64,000 nt of DNA, from contig OZ241909.1 of the NCBI GenBank assembly GCA_965203735.1, positions 3,100,001 through 3,164,000 of the forward strand, written 5' to 3'. Numbering within the stretch: the stretch's first letter is position 1; the number at the start of each line of letters is the position of its first letter. This document shows, in pieces, positions 57,001-64,000 of the stretch. This DNA is from Bin55 sp965203735 (GTDB taxonomy: Bacteria > Pseudomonadota > Gammaproteobacteria > Pseudomonadales > Azotimanducaceae). The notes below the pieces were generated by a model. That model was not told the origin of the DNA. It made no database searches and saw only the letters and a list, made by a program, of their open reading frames with translations. Position numbers and translations under genes: made by a program.

Positions 57001-57297
57001 CTACTTTCTCCTGCGTGGTTTGCCCTTGTTGTCCTTCATAGCCATTGTGAACGCCCACAGCATGAATATAGCCATTGCTATACCGCTGACAATTTCGACC
57101 ACCTTATCCCAGTAGATGTAGACCAAGACACCTGCAACGACAACGACAATACCGGCGACCCACCAATCTACAGGGTTAATGGGTTTCTTCTCTTTCTCCT
57201 TCGCGATAGGGCTGGTTCCAGGATCCCAAGGCCCCCGACCAGCTCTTATGTTTTCTTCAACCACCCTATCCAGATTGGTCTTTTTCTTTCTGCCCAT
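57001..57297 (-). CDS. Small two-helix membrane protein
   Basis: A 98-residue protein with a basic N terminus (MGRKKKTNLDRVVEE), helices at about 45-62 and 68-85, and a basic tail ending KGKPRRRK. Its start and the stop of the preceding gene share one base. No family is recognised. Its placement next to a PH-like protein suggests a membrane-associated complex, which is inference. Confidence 0.55.
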   Translation of the reverse strand: MGRKKKTNLDRVVEENIRAGRGPWDPGTSPIAKEKEKKPINPVDWWVAGIVVVVAGVLVYIYWDKVVEIVSGIAMAIFMLWAFTMAMKDNKGKPRRRK

Positions 57298-57752
57298 CAG
57301 TCTCTCGGCTTGACGATACTCTCTACCGCCGTCTTGACATCAGTTTCCTTTCCTGTCTCATATTGGACGACTTTCAAATCACTTCTCATGCACGCCACAA
57401 GATTCCTGAATGTTCCCAAATGCTCATCTTTCATGGTGGTTCCGCCTGGTGACTTACAGTACTGTCTTGCTTTGTCGTGTTCCAAATAGAGATTACCGGT
57501 AGCACAAATTCCGTTGACATAGTTGGACAGAACATTGACGGTCTTTGAGCTGGCAATCAAAGAAATGCTTCTAGCCAAATCCTGCATTTGTGCCTTTTCT
57601 TCTTCGTCTATTACTCCATCCGCATGTATCTCGGAGTACTTCTTCAAAAGGTTGTAGAACGTACTAATCCGTTGCTTGAACAGTTCAGTCTTGAACTCTC
57701 TGTCAACTTCATACCTGTAACCCACCCAACGACCACACAGCACTTTGGACAA
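57297..57752 (-). CDS. Helical protein of unknown function
   Basis: A 151-residue mainly helical protein (FNLLKKYSEIHADGVIDEEE- and LVACMRSDL-type patterns). The start is taken as TTG at 57752; an in-frame TAG lies about nine codons upstream, and a GTG three codons later is an alternative. It is preceded by the inverted-repeat structure at 57771-57875, which would therefore lie in its 5' leader if they are co-transcribed. Confidence 0.5.
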   Translation of the reverse strand: MSKVLCGRWVGYRYEVDREFKTELFKQRISTFYNLLKKYSEIHADGVIDEEEKAQMQDLARSISLIASSKTVNVLSNYVNGICATGNLYLEHDKARQYCKSPGGTTMKDEHLGTFRNLVACMRSDLKVVQYETGKETDVKTAVESIVKPRD

Positions 57753-57770
57753 CCCATAGGTGCCGGGTCG

Positions 57771-57875
57771 TTGCTAACACGTTTACGTCGTAAAGGAGTT
57801 CCCGCCTATTTACCGGCAGGTTGTTGTATTCGGCAGGTGACCCGACCGAGAGACGACGTAATGTCGTGTTAGCAA
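57771..57875. repeat. 105-base imperfect inverted repeat (structure 1)
   Basis: TTGCTAACACG (57771-57781) pairs perfectly with CGTGTTAGCAA (57865-57875), and TTACGTCGT (57783-57791) pairs perfectly with ACGACGTAA (57853-57861). The spacers between the two stem boxes differ (one base against three), giving a bulged two-part stem of 20 base pairs with a loop of about 61 bases. It lies between the HNH-like gene and the helical protein gene. Confidence 0.75.
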
Positions 57876-57950
57876 GTCGGGTGATAGCACAGGTGGATTC
57901 TTGTAGAAATGTAAACAACTCCCACGCAACGCACTAAATGTGCGCTGTTG

Positions 57951-58025
57951 GTAGGTTCAGTGCGGCAGTGCCCGAAAGGGCAACAGATTACCTGTTAAGC
58001 GATATAGCTACCGCACTGTTCCTAC
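57951..58025. repeat. 75-base multi-hairpin structure (structure 2)
   Basis: GTAGGTTCAGTGCGG (57951-57965) pairs with CCGCACTGTTCCTAC (58011-58025) with 13 of 15 positions matching. Inside are TGCCC-GAAA-GGGCA (57969-57982), ACAG-ATTAC-CTGT (57983-57995) and AGC-GATATA-GCT (57998-58009), giving a closed multi-branch junction with a GNRA-type tetraloop in the plus orientation. It starts 16 bases beyond the HNH-like gene stop. A structured RNA or a recombination or replication site are the readings. Confidence 0.7.
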
Positions 58026-58041
58026 TGGTCACAAACGAGAC

Positions 58042-58452
58042 CTATTCTTGTGGTTCCAAGTGTCTTGGGTTCACGCAACTTCGATTCCCGCATGAGCGGT
58101 CGAATCTTGTTTCAGGTGCGTACTCCCAAACCTTGCAACCTTTGGGACGCCCATTAGCCCAATGGGCGACCCTCGCAGGCAACAGGTACTTGACCGTTCC
58201 GTCCCGCTTGGGCACCTTTATCTCGCCGTACGGTTTGCGCGAGTTTCCTCTCGCCCATAGCCAACAGGACCCATGTCGTGTAATTCGACGTGTGATGTAC
58301 AAACGCCATTGTTCGACTGAGTACTTTCTCTTGGGGAGATTGACCGGAATGATCACTGGTGGTCTCTCGACTTTCGGTTTCGTTTTCTTGCTGTTGATGA
58401 TTCTGCGTTGTTTTCGATTGACATACATTGTCGTAGACCCTCCGAGGGTCAT
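58042..58452 (-). CDS. HNH-endonuclease-like protein
   Basis: A 136-residue basic protein. HGSCWLWARGNSRKPYG, VAHWANGRPKGC and NRSCVNPRHLEP follow the layout of phage-type HNH endonucleases (W-x-W..YG..AH..C..CxNPxHL), with the AH(H/R) position being AHW and the expected histidine of the middle H-x-C replaced by RSC. It may be weak or inactive. A nearer start at MYVNRKQRR (58428) is plausible. Homing-type HNH genes are often mobile. Confidence 0.65.
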   Translation of the reverse strand: MTLGGSTTMYVNRKQRRIINSKKTKPKVERPPVIIPVNLPKRKYSVEQWRLYITRRITRHGSCWLWARGNSRKPYGEIKVPKRDGTVKYLLPARVAHWANGRPKGCKVWEYAPETRFDRSCGNRSCVNPRHLEPQE

Positions 58453-58606
58453 TTAGTTATCGTTAGAACGCATTTACAAAATTTCTCAGGGAGAGTGCAA
58501 TTGAATCGAAATTTCTATACCTACAGTTACCGAGTACCTCCCACAGTCTTCATGTACCTGAAATTGTGCTAGCATCGCACCCTCGTAATTGTGATCAGAG
58601 ACCTCT

Positions 58607-59605
58607 ATGGACAACAGCGATAACGACAATGGGTTTGAAGAATTTATTGGCAAGAATCTGCCGGGTCTGAGAAATGCGTATAACATTAGAAAGGCTGTAG
58701 GTAAGCTGGCATCTCCGGCGTCGAAAACTGGTGTTGCCCTACTTGAGGCAGTAGAAGCAAGAGCGAAACTATCCAAGGAGCGAAGCATGGCAAAGACAGC
58801 AGAGCAAACTTTGGCTCGTACAGAAACTGAACGGAAGATTCTTGATGTACAGCTCGAAGAGCAGGAACGAGTGGACGAGATCGTTCTTAAGAGCCTTCAA
58901 CGAATTTACAAGACCAGCAAGAGCTCTCCAAAACATTCCGAGGATCTTGTAGGAGAGATTAGCGATGATTTTCTGGATGTGTTTCGCCGGGAAGCTGGAT
59001 TACGCTCCTCTGAGCAAATCAAGGAATCATTTAGCCGGATATTGGCAGGAGAGATTGAGCAACCAGGTACTTTTTCAATTAACACCCTAAGGACAGTTGG
59101 CGCTCTTGATGAGCGGACAGCAAATATTTTTGTAAGGGCAGTATCGGCTTCTGTACGAATCAGGGTAAGACTTAAAACTGACACGGAAAATCGTTTAGAT
59201 GATGCCAGAATTCCAGCATTGGACGGGAACTTAGGAGATAACTCTTTAGCTAATTTAGGGCTCTCCTACGGTAACTTGATGAAGCTAGTCGAAAATGGGC
59301 TGTTGTTCAGTGACTTTAGTGCTTGGGGCCAGTACCAATATGGTATAAGGAGTTTGCCTGATTGGAAAGACTTAGTGATAGACTTTACGCATCAGGATCA
59401 ACATTGGACATTGCTACCAGAGCAAGAATTTTGTCTTGACAAAGACGAAGGGTTGAAGTTGTTTGGCGTGGCATTTACAACTGTTGGTAAAGAACTTATG
59501 GACATTGTGGACTTGGAGCAATTACCAGACTTTACCAATAGGATCGCCGAATATTTCAGCGGTTTGAAACTCATGATGGAGCCAATAAACAGCTCCACAG
59601 CCTGA
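58607..59605 (+). CDS. DUF2806-like protein
   Basis: A 332-residue cytosolic protein. The IKESFSRILAGEIEQPGTFS block (about 140-160) and LRTVGALDERTANIF after it match DUF2806-type proteins, whose function is unknown but which occur in accessory and defence-associated regions. The N-terminal third (about 55-110) is a charged coiled coil with ERKILDVQLEEQERVDE. A promoter-like AT-rich stretch of about 150 bases precedes it. Confidence 0.65.
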   Translation: MDNSDNDNGFEEFIGKNLPGLRNAYNIRKAVGKLASPASKTGVALLEAVEARAKLSKERSMAKTAEQTLARTETERKILDVQLEEQERVDEIVLKSLQRIYKTSKSSPKHSEDLVGEISDDFLDVFRREAGLRSSEQIKESFSRILAGEIEQPGTFSINTLRTVGALDERTANIFVRAVSASVRIRVRLKTDTENRLDDARIPALDGNLGDNSLANLGLSYGNLMKLVENGLLFSDFSAWGQYQYGIRSLPDWKDLVIDFTHQDQHWTLLPEQEFCLDKDEGLKLFGVAFTTVGKELMDIVDLEQLPDFTNRIAEYFSGLKLMMEPINSSTA

Positions 59606-60066
59606 TCAGATGCGTCCAGAATTCGCACTATTGGTAGTTTCTCTACAAGTCCCACAGTCACCGTCCTGCTGGTCAAGTTAGGTATGTAATTTCCAAAAGA
59701 TACGTGCTGGTTGTCATCGTTGTCTCTATTGCACACTTGTGCTATAGCTCTGGGAAACCAGTTTGCGCAGCCAAGAGATCATGTTGGATGTTTCACTGCC
59801 TCTGAAACCCAATTAGCAAGGGATCGGAGCAGGAAGTCTCGAACGCTTTGTGCGCCAGAACAATTTGTAACAGTCAATAGTCGAGAACTACTTCAATCTC
59901 ACTTAACTCGTGCTTAGATATGCCCAAGACATGACAAGGTGTCCAACGTCGTCCTACAGACAGGTTTGGGCTACGGGGAGTATTGGTTTACGATTTGCAC
60001 TTCAAGTCACAAAATCTCCGATCTATGGAACATCTGAGAGTCCATGGGGACGCGGCATCAACGAAG
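59606..60066. other. 461-base intergenic region
   Basis: I see no convincing gene. A 68-codon open frame at 59711-59917 has no ribosome-binding site and weak coding character, so I leave it out. The region may hold a promoter for the lipoprotein gene. No RNA gene or repeat was recognised. Confidence 0.4.
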
Positions 60067-61551
60067 ATGAACACTAGAAGCAAATCCGTGGTCGGCATCG
60101 CCGCACTCACCAGCGTAGTGGCTGTTGCATTCTCAGGATGTGTACCCGGTCAACCCGTCAGCGACTCCTTTTCGTTTGTGGAGAACACTCACCCAGAAGT
60201 TGTAGCCGAACTATCGAAAATCATGGCGGGATCGGGGCTCACCAGCGTCAACGATCCGAGGCGAACCAATCTGGAGATCAATGAGCAGGTCGCCAATCTA
60301 CTGTTCAGCGACGACCCCTTGGATGTCAATAAAGGTTTGAGAGAACTCGGTGAGTATGTATCGTACGTGAGGAGGAACAGCAAAAACAAACAAATTCCCC
60401 CAGTGTTGCGCACTTTTGACCGAATCCCGGGCTTTAAGCAAGTGCTACTTTTGCATTTCCGCAAGGGTGTAGAGGACTCAGGCGGAGAAGTTCCCCAATT
60501 CCAACCTCCGCGAGAGATTGACCCTAGCGAGGAGCTTGAACTACTTCAAGATCCTTTGAAATTCAAGGAGTTTGTCAATAACGAAGTCCGCCCAGCATGG
60601 ATGGACATTCCGGCAATACTTGCTGTCGTTTTTCCTGAAGATGCCGATGTGCACGACTTGATTTGGGAAGCCCACGACCCTGTACAGCCAGGTGCCACGT
60701 TAGCAAGTTTAGATTTAGGGAGATATGCAACGCCTCGGGCTACGAAGTACCGCAGAAGCATCCTGTTCTCGTATCACAATGATTGGTCTCACTTTTGGAC
60801 CATTGATGCCGCTCGTGGACTGGGTTTGTGCCAGAGCGACGAAGCGTTTGATGCCTTGTTGCGTCGGTTGAAGCAACCTTACGACGAGTTATTGGGTTCC
60901 TTTATTGTCGAGGCGATCGTTGCCTACGGTCCCCGAGCATTGACCTATAGAGACCTAGTGAGAGAAGTCGCCGAGCGCTTCAGAGCGACTTCGAATTCAG
61001 ACAATTCTGCCGCACTTCGCCGTTTGCATGAGGCATTGAAGAATCTGGACCGCTTGGCTGAGTCTTATGCGCGACTCAACCCAAGTTCCACAAAAAAGAC
61101 CGCGAATGCTGAGCTAGGGTTAGCCACCGAATCTAATGCGGTCCGAGTAGCCGGCTCTGAAATAAAGTCGTCCTCGCAGGAAGTTCAGGAGGTGTTAACC
61201 AAGGAAGACTCAGAATATTTGAGGACATATCTGATCGCATGGAATGAACTTGATAGTCCACGGAAGGAGTTCTTCACTCTCGAGGAGATCGAAGATGGGC
61301 ACTACCGAGGAGCTTGGACCGACAGGGGCTTAAAGACCTATGAAGTTCGCGATCTCAAGATTGACGGCTCCAAGTTTTCGTTTTCGTACAAACCGTATTC
61401 TGATGTCGACCTCGAGTGGATGCATGAAGGAACTCTCGAAGACGATGGAATCTCAGGAAGGCAGTACTTGGACGATCCCAGTGGATTCGAACGAACTTTT
61501 AGGGGACAACTCAGATCAGAAGAGTTCTGGCTGCCTGAGTCGTCGAAATAG
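60067..61551 (+). CDS. Lipoprotein of unknown function
   Basis: A 494-residue protein from the ATG at 60067. The signal ends in AFSGC (Cys25 or so), a proper lipobox; the earlier start at 59983 would add 28 residues. The middle is helical, with repeats of HEAT-like spacing (GLGLCQSDEAFDALLRRL and on), and the last 100 residues are a beta-rich domain with WTDRGLKTYEVRDLKIDG. No family is recognised. A hairpin GCCAAG-TCC-CTTGGC lies at 61560-61574, just after the stop. Confidence 0.6.
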   Translation: MNTRSKSVVGIAALTSVVAVAFSGCVPGQPVSDSFSFVENTHPEVVAELSKIMAGSGLTSVNDPRRTNLEINEQVANLLFSDDPLDVNKGLRELGEYVSYVRRNSKNKQIPPVLRTFDRIPGFKQVLLLHFRKGVEDSGGEVPQFQPPREIDPSEELELLQDPLKFKEFVNNEVRPAWMDIPAILAVVFPEDADVHDLIWEAHDPVQPGATLASLDLGRYATPRATKYRRSILFSYHNDWSHFWTIDAARGLGLCQSDEAFDALLRRLKQPYDELLGSFIVEAIVAYGPRALTYRDLVREVAERFRATSNSDNSAALRRLHEALKNLDRLAESYARLNPSSTKKTANAELGLATESNAVRVAGSEIKSSSQEVQEVLTKEDSEYLRTYLIAWNELDSPRKEFFTLEEIEDGHYRGAWTDRGLKTYEVRDLKIDGSKFSFSYKPYSDVDLEWMHEGTLEDDGISGRQYLDDPSGFERTFRGQLRSEEFWLPESSK

Positions 61552-61559
61552 AACGTTCC

Positions 61560-61574
61560 GCCAAGTCCCTTGGC
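61560..61574. terminator. Possible terminator hairpin
   Basis: GCCAAG, a three-base loop TCC, and CTTGGC form a perfect six-pair hairpin nine bases after the lipoprotein stop. There is no following T-run on either strand, so it is only a weak terminator candidate. Confidence 0.3.
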
Positions 61575-61632
61575 AAGTAACAGCAGACGTGACTGCCAAA
61601 AGTGCCATTGACGAGTAAACACTACACTGTCA

Positions 61633-61649
61633 TGTTTTGACCGCTCTTG
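61633..61649 (+). repeat. Subterminal inverted repeat, left copy
   Basis: CATGTTTTGACCGCTCT; pairs with the copy at 63139-63156. Confidence 0.8.
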
Positions 61650-61916
61650 ATGATTTTAGTATCCGTGAGAATTCACATGATAGTTTCCGTTTTGGTCTGA
61701 ACGGGCGACATGGATGTGGAAATGGACCATTGGGACTCTGTCATGCGTGGGTTGGCTACCACAGAATGGTGCTGCTTCAACGGGCTTGCCTCAGTCTAAA
61801 GTCGTGGGTCGCTCCTCTCGCGAGGAGTCCACATAGTGTAGTCGAGGGTTCCCAGCTTGCATCCATGTCGCTCGATTCGGTGTTCGTCGTTCCTTCGGAT
61901 GGATTCGTCGTCGCGT
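61650..61916 (-). ncRNA. Candidate guide-RNA region of the IS1111-type element
   Basis: This roughly 267-base stretch lies between the transposase stop and the nearer inverted repeat, on the side where IS1111-group elements keep their guide (seekRNA) sequence, whereas IS110-group elements keep theirs before the gene. It has no usable frame on the transposase strand and several hairpins, among them CTCCTCTCGCGAGGAG near 61815 and CCGTT...AACGG near 61690. Transcription and exact ends cannot be read. Confidence 0.45.
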
Positions 61917-63080
61917 TCAGGGAGCGCTTTCGCTCGCTGAACGCAGCTGGTTCATGGCGTTGCTGGCGATGTCCCACACGTAGCCGGCGAGGGCTCGAGC
62001 TACGGCGACTGTGGTGGTCTTGGTGTTCTTGCCGCGTTCCACCATCTTTCGGTAGCGATGGCACAGATCCTTCTGGGCCGCCCAGGCTCGCTCCTTGGCG
62101 TAGGGCGAGGCCAGAGCCGCCTTGCGCTGCAGATGTTTCGTCTCGCGGGGCGGGAACCGGTAGGTCCAGGCGCTTTCCACCAAGAGGCGACGCAGGATGG
62201 AGTTGCCCGTCTTGGTGATGCCTCCCGTCCTTCGCAGACCGCCGCTGCTGTGCTCGCTGGGCGTAAGACCCAGATAGGACATGAACGCGCCCGCGGTGGG
62301 GAATCGACGCAGGTCGCCCGCTTCGGCCAGCAGGGACACCGCAGTGACCGTGTCGATTCCTCGCAGAGACCGAAGCTCGTCGACGAGCTTCTTCAAGGGC
62401 GATTCGTCCACTTCGCATCCGAGATCGCGCTCGGTGTCGACGAGCCGTCGCTCCAGACCCTCCATCACGTCAAGATGGCAGCGCAAGGCCTTCTGCGCGG
62501 CCGGAGTCTCCAGCTTGAGGTCCCTGAGCCAGGCTCGATACGTCTGGCTCCAGGTCGATCCTCCCTTCGGCGCATGCAGGTTCCTGCGCAGCGTGAAATG
62601 GCGGATTCTCCTCTTCGCTCGGCCAACCTGATCCTTCAGCACCATGCGGCACCGCACCAACTCGCGCATCGACTCCTGGGCCGGATCCGGCACCCAGATC
62701 GGCGTCAGAAGCCCCGTCAGGCTCAAGCGTGCCAACTCGCGTGCGTCGCGCCGGTCCGTCTTCACGCGATCGCCCCTGCGTCTCGGAATCAGCGTCGGAG
62801 CCGCAACCTCGCAGGTCAGACCCATGTCGCTCAGCTGTCGATGCAGCGCAAAGCCGCACGGCCCCGCCTCGTAGACGAAGTGAAGGGACTCGCCGTAGTG
62901 CCTCGACAGTCCCCGCGCGCAGCGAGAAATCTGGTTCGCCCGATTCGAGACGACTCCCACGTCCTCCACACGCAACTCTCCCGTGACCGCCACGTGCCAC
63001 GCGACAGCCACCGAAATCGTGTCCTTGTGCACATCAAGACCAACGTGGACGGTTCGCCCGCGTCTCGTTGTAACATTCAT
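61917..63080 (-). CDS. IS110 family (IS1111 group) transposase
   Basis: A 387-residue transposase, from the ATG at 63080 (an earlier start would extend into the element's edge). HVGLDVHKDTISVAVAW is the DEDD N-terminal motif, KTDRRDARELARL follows at about 95-110, and the C-terminal transposase_20 domain has LRGIDTVTAVSLLAEAGD and MSYLGLTPSEHSSGG, the serine-containing part of the active site. The DEDD and serine motifs seem intact, so the element may be active. Its GC is higher than that of the neighbouring genes. Confidence 0.92.
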   Translation of the reverse strand: MNVTTRRGRTVHVGLDVHKDTISVAVAWHVAVTGELRVEDVGVVSNRANQISRCARGLSRHYGESLHFVYEAGPCGFALHRQLSDMGLTCEVAAPTLIPRRRGDRVKTDRRDARELARLSLTGLLTPIWVPDPAQESMRELVRCRMVLKDQVGRAKRRIRHFTLRRNLHAPKGGSTWSQTYRAWLRDLKLETPAAQKALRCHLDVMEGLERRLVDTERDLGCEVDESPLKKLVDELRSLRGIDTVTAVSLLAEAGDLRRFPTAGAFMSYLGLTPSEHSSGGLRRTGGITKTGNSILRRLLVESAWTYRFPPRETKHLQRKAALASPYAKERAWAAQKDLCHRYRKMVERGKNTKTTTVAVARALAGYVWDIASNAMNQLRSASESAP

Positions 63081-63138
63081 ACGACCTGTTCTCCTTAGTA
63101 TTTGAACATGCAACAGGATAATTTCCCGTTCCATGCGG

Positions 63139-63156
63139 AGAGCAGGTCAAAACATG
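63139..63156 (-). repeat. Subterminal inverted repeat, right copy
   Basis: AGAGCAGGTCAAAACATG; inverse of the left copy with one extra base. Confidence 0.8.
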
Positions 63157-63313
63157 CCGTCTAGGCAAGCTTTACGTTCCAACCAGATGTACCAGCCAAC
63201 GAACGGCAAGCTTGACGATACGACTCGAACTGATTGGTTTAACAATGGTCAACCTTTGTTATAGGCGCAACTCTTGTCAGGTGTCTTAACTACTTGAAGA
63301 AGGAAAAGACTTA

Positions 63314-64000
63314 ATGAGAATTACAGCAATGCTGGTGTTCGTCTGTGTTATTGTGGTGGTTGGCTTGTCTGGTTGCCTCAACTCATCCAAGTCTTCAACC
63401 ACGAAGGGGACTTCGGATTTACAAGTCGAACCCAACGAAATTGCATCGAGCACTAACACTAAAACCAATGCGGAGAAAGTCTCAGCATTGCCAAGTCGAA
63501 AGATGAAGCCAGTAAAAGGGCAGGAGAATTCATCGTTGGAGTCAAAGCCATCTGTCACCATGCCAGCACAACATAGAGAACAAACCTTTAGTTTCCTCAA
63601 TCCGGACACCTATCACTTGGCGGACAACGAGCAACGAAAAATTCTCAAAGAAATTTATGAAAGCGAGTTCAATCTCTCGCACCTCTCTGCAGATGAACAG
63701 AACGTTCTCACCGAGGCTCTGAGCAAAAGTGGTATCGAAGTCCAGTCCGCCTGTGTCGTCAACAAAGAGACAACGGCGAAGATCGGAGCATTCTTCAGAA
63801 ATTGGAACATGATCCAATTGACGAAGTACCACCCGCCGACGCAGGATCACCCTTTTTCACATTTGGTGGAGGAAACTGAAGAGTCCGACAAAGACGGACA
63901 ACCCACTACGCGCAGATCCTATAGTCAGGTTGCCACCGACTATCCCTACCCTTTGAGCGAAGCGAATGCAGTGATCAAGCTCGTGCCGATCAACCTCAGT
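63314..64000 (+). CDS. Lipoprotein of unknown function (cut by window end)
   Basis: An open frame of 229 codons runs to the window end with no stop. The signal AMLVFVCVIVVVGLSGC has a good lipobox (Cys at residue 21). A Ser/Thr/Lys-rich linker follows, then a helical region (NEQRKILKEIYESEF and LSADEQNVLTEALSKS). No family is recognised; it probably continues beyond base 64000. A short AT-rich gap and the IS1111-type element precede it. Confidence 0.7.
   Translation, partial: MRITAMLVFVCVIVVVGLSGCLNSSKSSTTKGTSDLQVEPNEIASSTNTKTNAEKVSALPSRKMKPVKGQENSSLESKPSVTMPAQHREQTFSFLNPDTYHLADNEQRKILKEIYESEFNLSHLSADEQNVLTEALSKSGIEVQSACVVNKETTAKIGAFFRNWNMIQLTKYHPPTQDHPFSHLVEETEESDKDGQPTTRRSYSQVATDYPYPLSEANAVIKLVPINLS

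Larger units (their letters stand above)
61633..63156 (-). mobile_element. IS1111-type (IS110 family) insertion sequence
   Basis: CATGTTTTGACCGCTCT at 61633-61649 is matched in inverse by AGAGCAGGTCAAAACATG at 63139-63156, differing only by one inserted base. Between them is a full IS110-family transposase on the reverse strand. Subterminal inverted repeats are the mark of the IS1111 group. The transposase gene is clearly richer in GC than its surroundings, a sign of recent arrival. Exact outer ends are probably a few bases outside the inverted repeats. Confidence 0.82.

Noticed and set aside
57771..57875. Integron attC site
   Set aside because: The two-box bulged stem is suggestive, but the core boxes match GTTRRRY at only about five of seven bases, there is no integron integrase in view and no array of cassettes.
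57760..58040. Self-splicing group I or group II intron
   Set aside because: I could not find a G-binding P7-type core, a domain V hairpin, or split exons on the two sides.
57760..58452. IscB/HEARO-type omega RNA system
   Set aside because: The HNH-like protein has only 136 residues and no RuvC domain, and the structures lie after its stop and not before its start.
57938..58456. A 172-codon open frame on the plus strand opposite the HNH-like gene
   Set aside because: It reads antisense through a gene with recognisable HNH-type motifs and crosses the multi-hairpin structure; it has no domain and no good ribosome-binding site.
62058..63098. A 346-codon plus-strand frame across the IS1111-type transposase
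   Set aside because: Long antisense frames are expected in GC-rich genes; its Arg/Pro/His-rich translation resembles no protein family.

Overview
The window looks like a chromosomal stretch of a Gammaproteobacterium, probably an environmental or marine heterotroph. The evidence is gene content only: an nadD-rsfS pair, an SSB ending in DDDIPF, a Fur-type box before a TonB/HmuTUV haem locus, a Dpp/Opp-type importer and gltBD. Lineage cannot be fixed more closely by eye. Most of the first 53.7 kb has even base composition and dense co-directional genes with 4-base ATGA overlaps. From 53.7 kb on, composition becomes patchy and the genes become small and mostly unrecognised, with two insertion sequences, so this part reads as an accessory island.

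Layout. 1-5.3 kb: housekeeping genes (rsfS fragment, nadD, Lon-N domain protein, uppP, VOC protein, ssb, membrane phosphoesterase, MBL hydrolase). 5.5-10.1 kb: DUF1295 membrane protein and acyl/CoA enzymes (CoA-transferase, amidohydrolase, crotonase with an extra N-terminal domain). 10.3-15.7 kb: an iron-regulated haem-acquisition operon (outer-membrane receptor, HmuT, HmuU, HmuV, IsdG-like haem oxygenase). 15.9-21.0 kb: a one-chain MNT-HEPN-like protein, two tandem class III CoA-transferases and a PqaA-like secreted hydrolase.

21.0-30.6 kb is the most unusual part: nine tightly packed genes encoding a TolQ/MotA-type channel, two proteins that join a MotB/ExbD-like N-terminal helix to a coiled coil and a von Willebrand A domain, an anchored PEGA-repeat protein ending in a SUMF1-fold domain without catalytic cysteines, a TPR-like protein with a PEGA-like tail, and several secreted or membrane proteins of unknown function. 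I infer an ion-gradient-driven envelope machine displaying VWA domains in the periplasm; I know of no named system with this make-up.

30.9-34.8 kb holds a giant lipoprotein fusing FG-GAP/UnbV domains to a vanadium-haloperoxidase-type domain. 35.0-41.1 kb is a complete five-gene peptide/solute ABC importer. 41.1-47.2 kb has an outer-membrane barrel, an acyl-CoA synthetase, malate dehydrogenase, a NUDIX enzyme and small unknowns. 47.6-53.7 kb is gltBD.

The island (53.7-64 kb) holds an IS1595-type transposase gene with an in-frame TGA, a reverse-strand group of small unknown genes with an HNH-like gene, two strong inverted-repeat structures between 57.77 and 58.03 kb, a DUF2806-like protein, two lipoproteins, and an intact IS1111-type element of higher GC with matched subterminal inverted repeats and a long non-coding stretch after its transposase, where a guide RNA would be expected.
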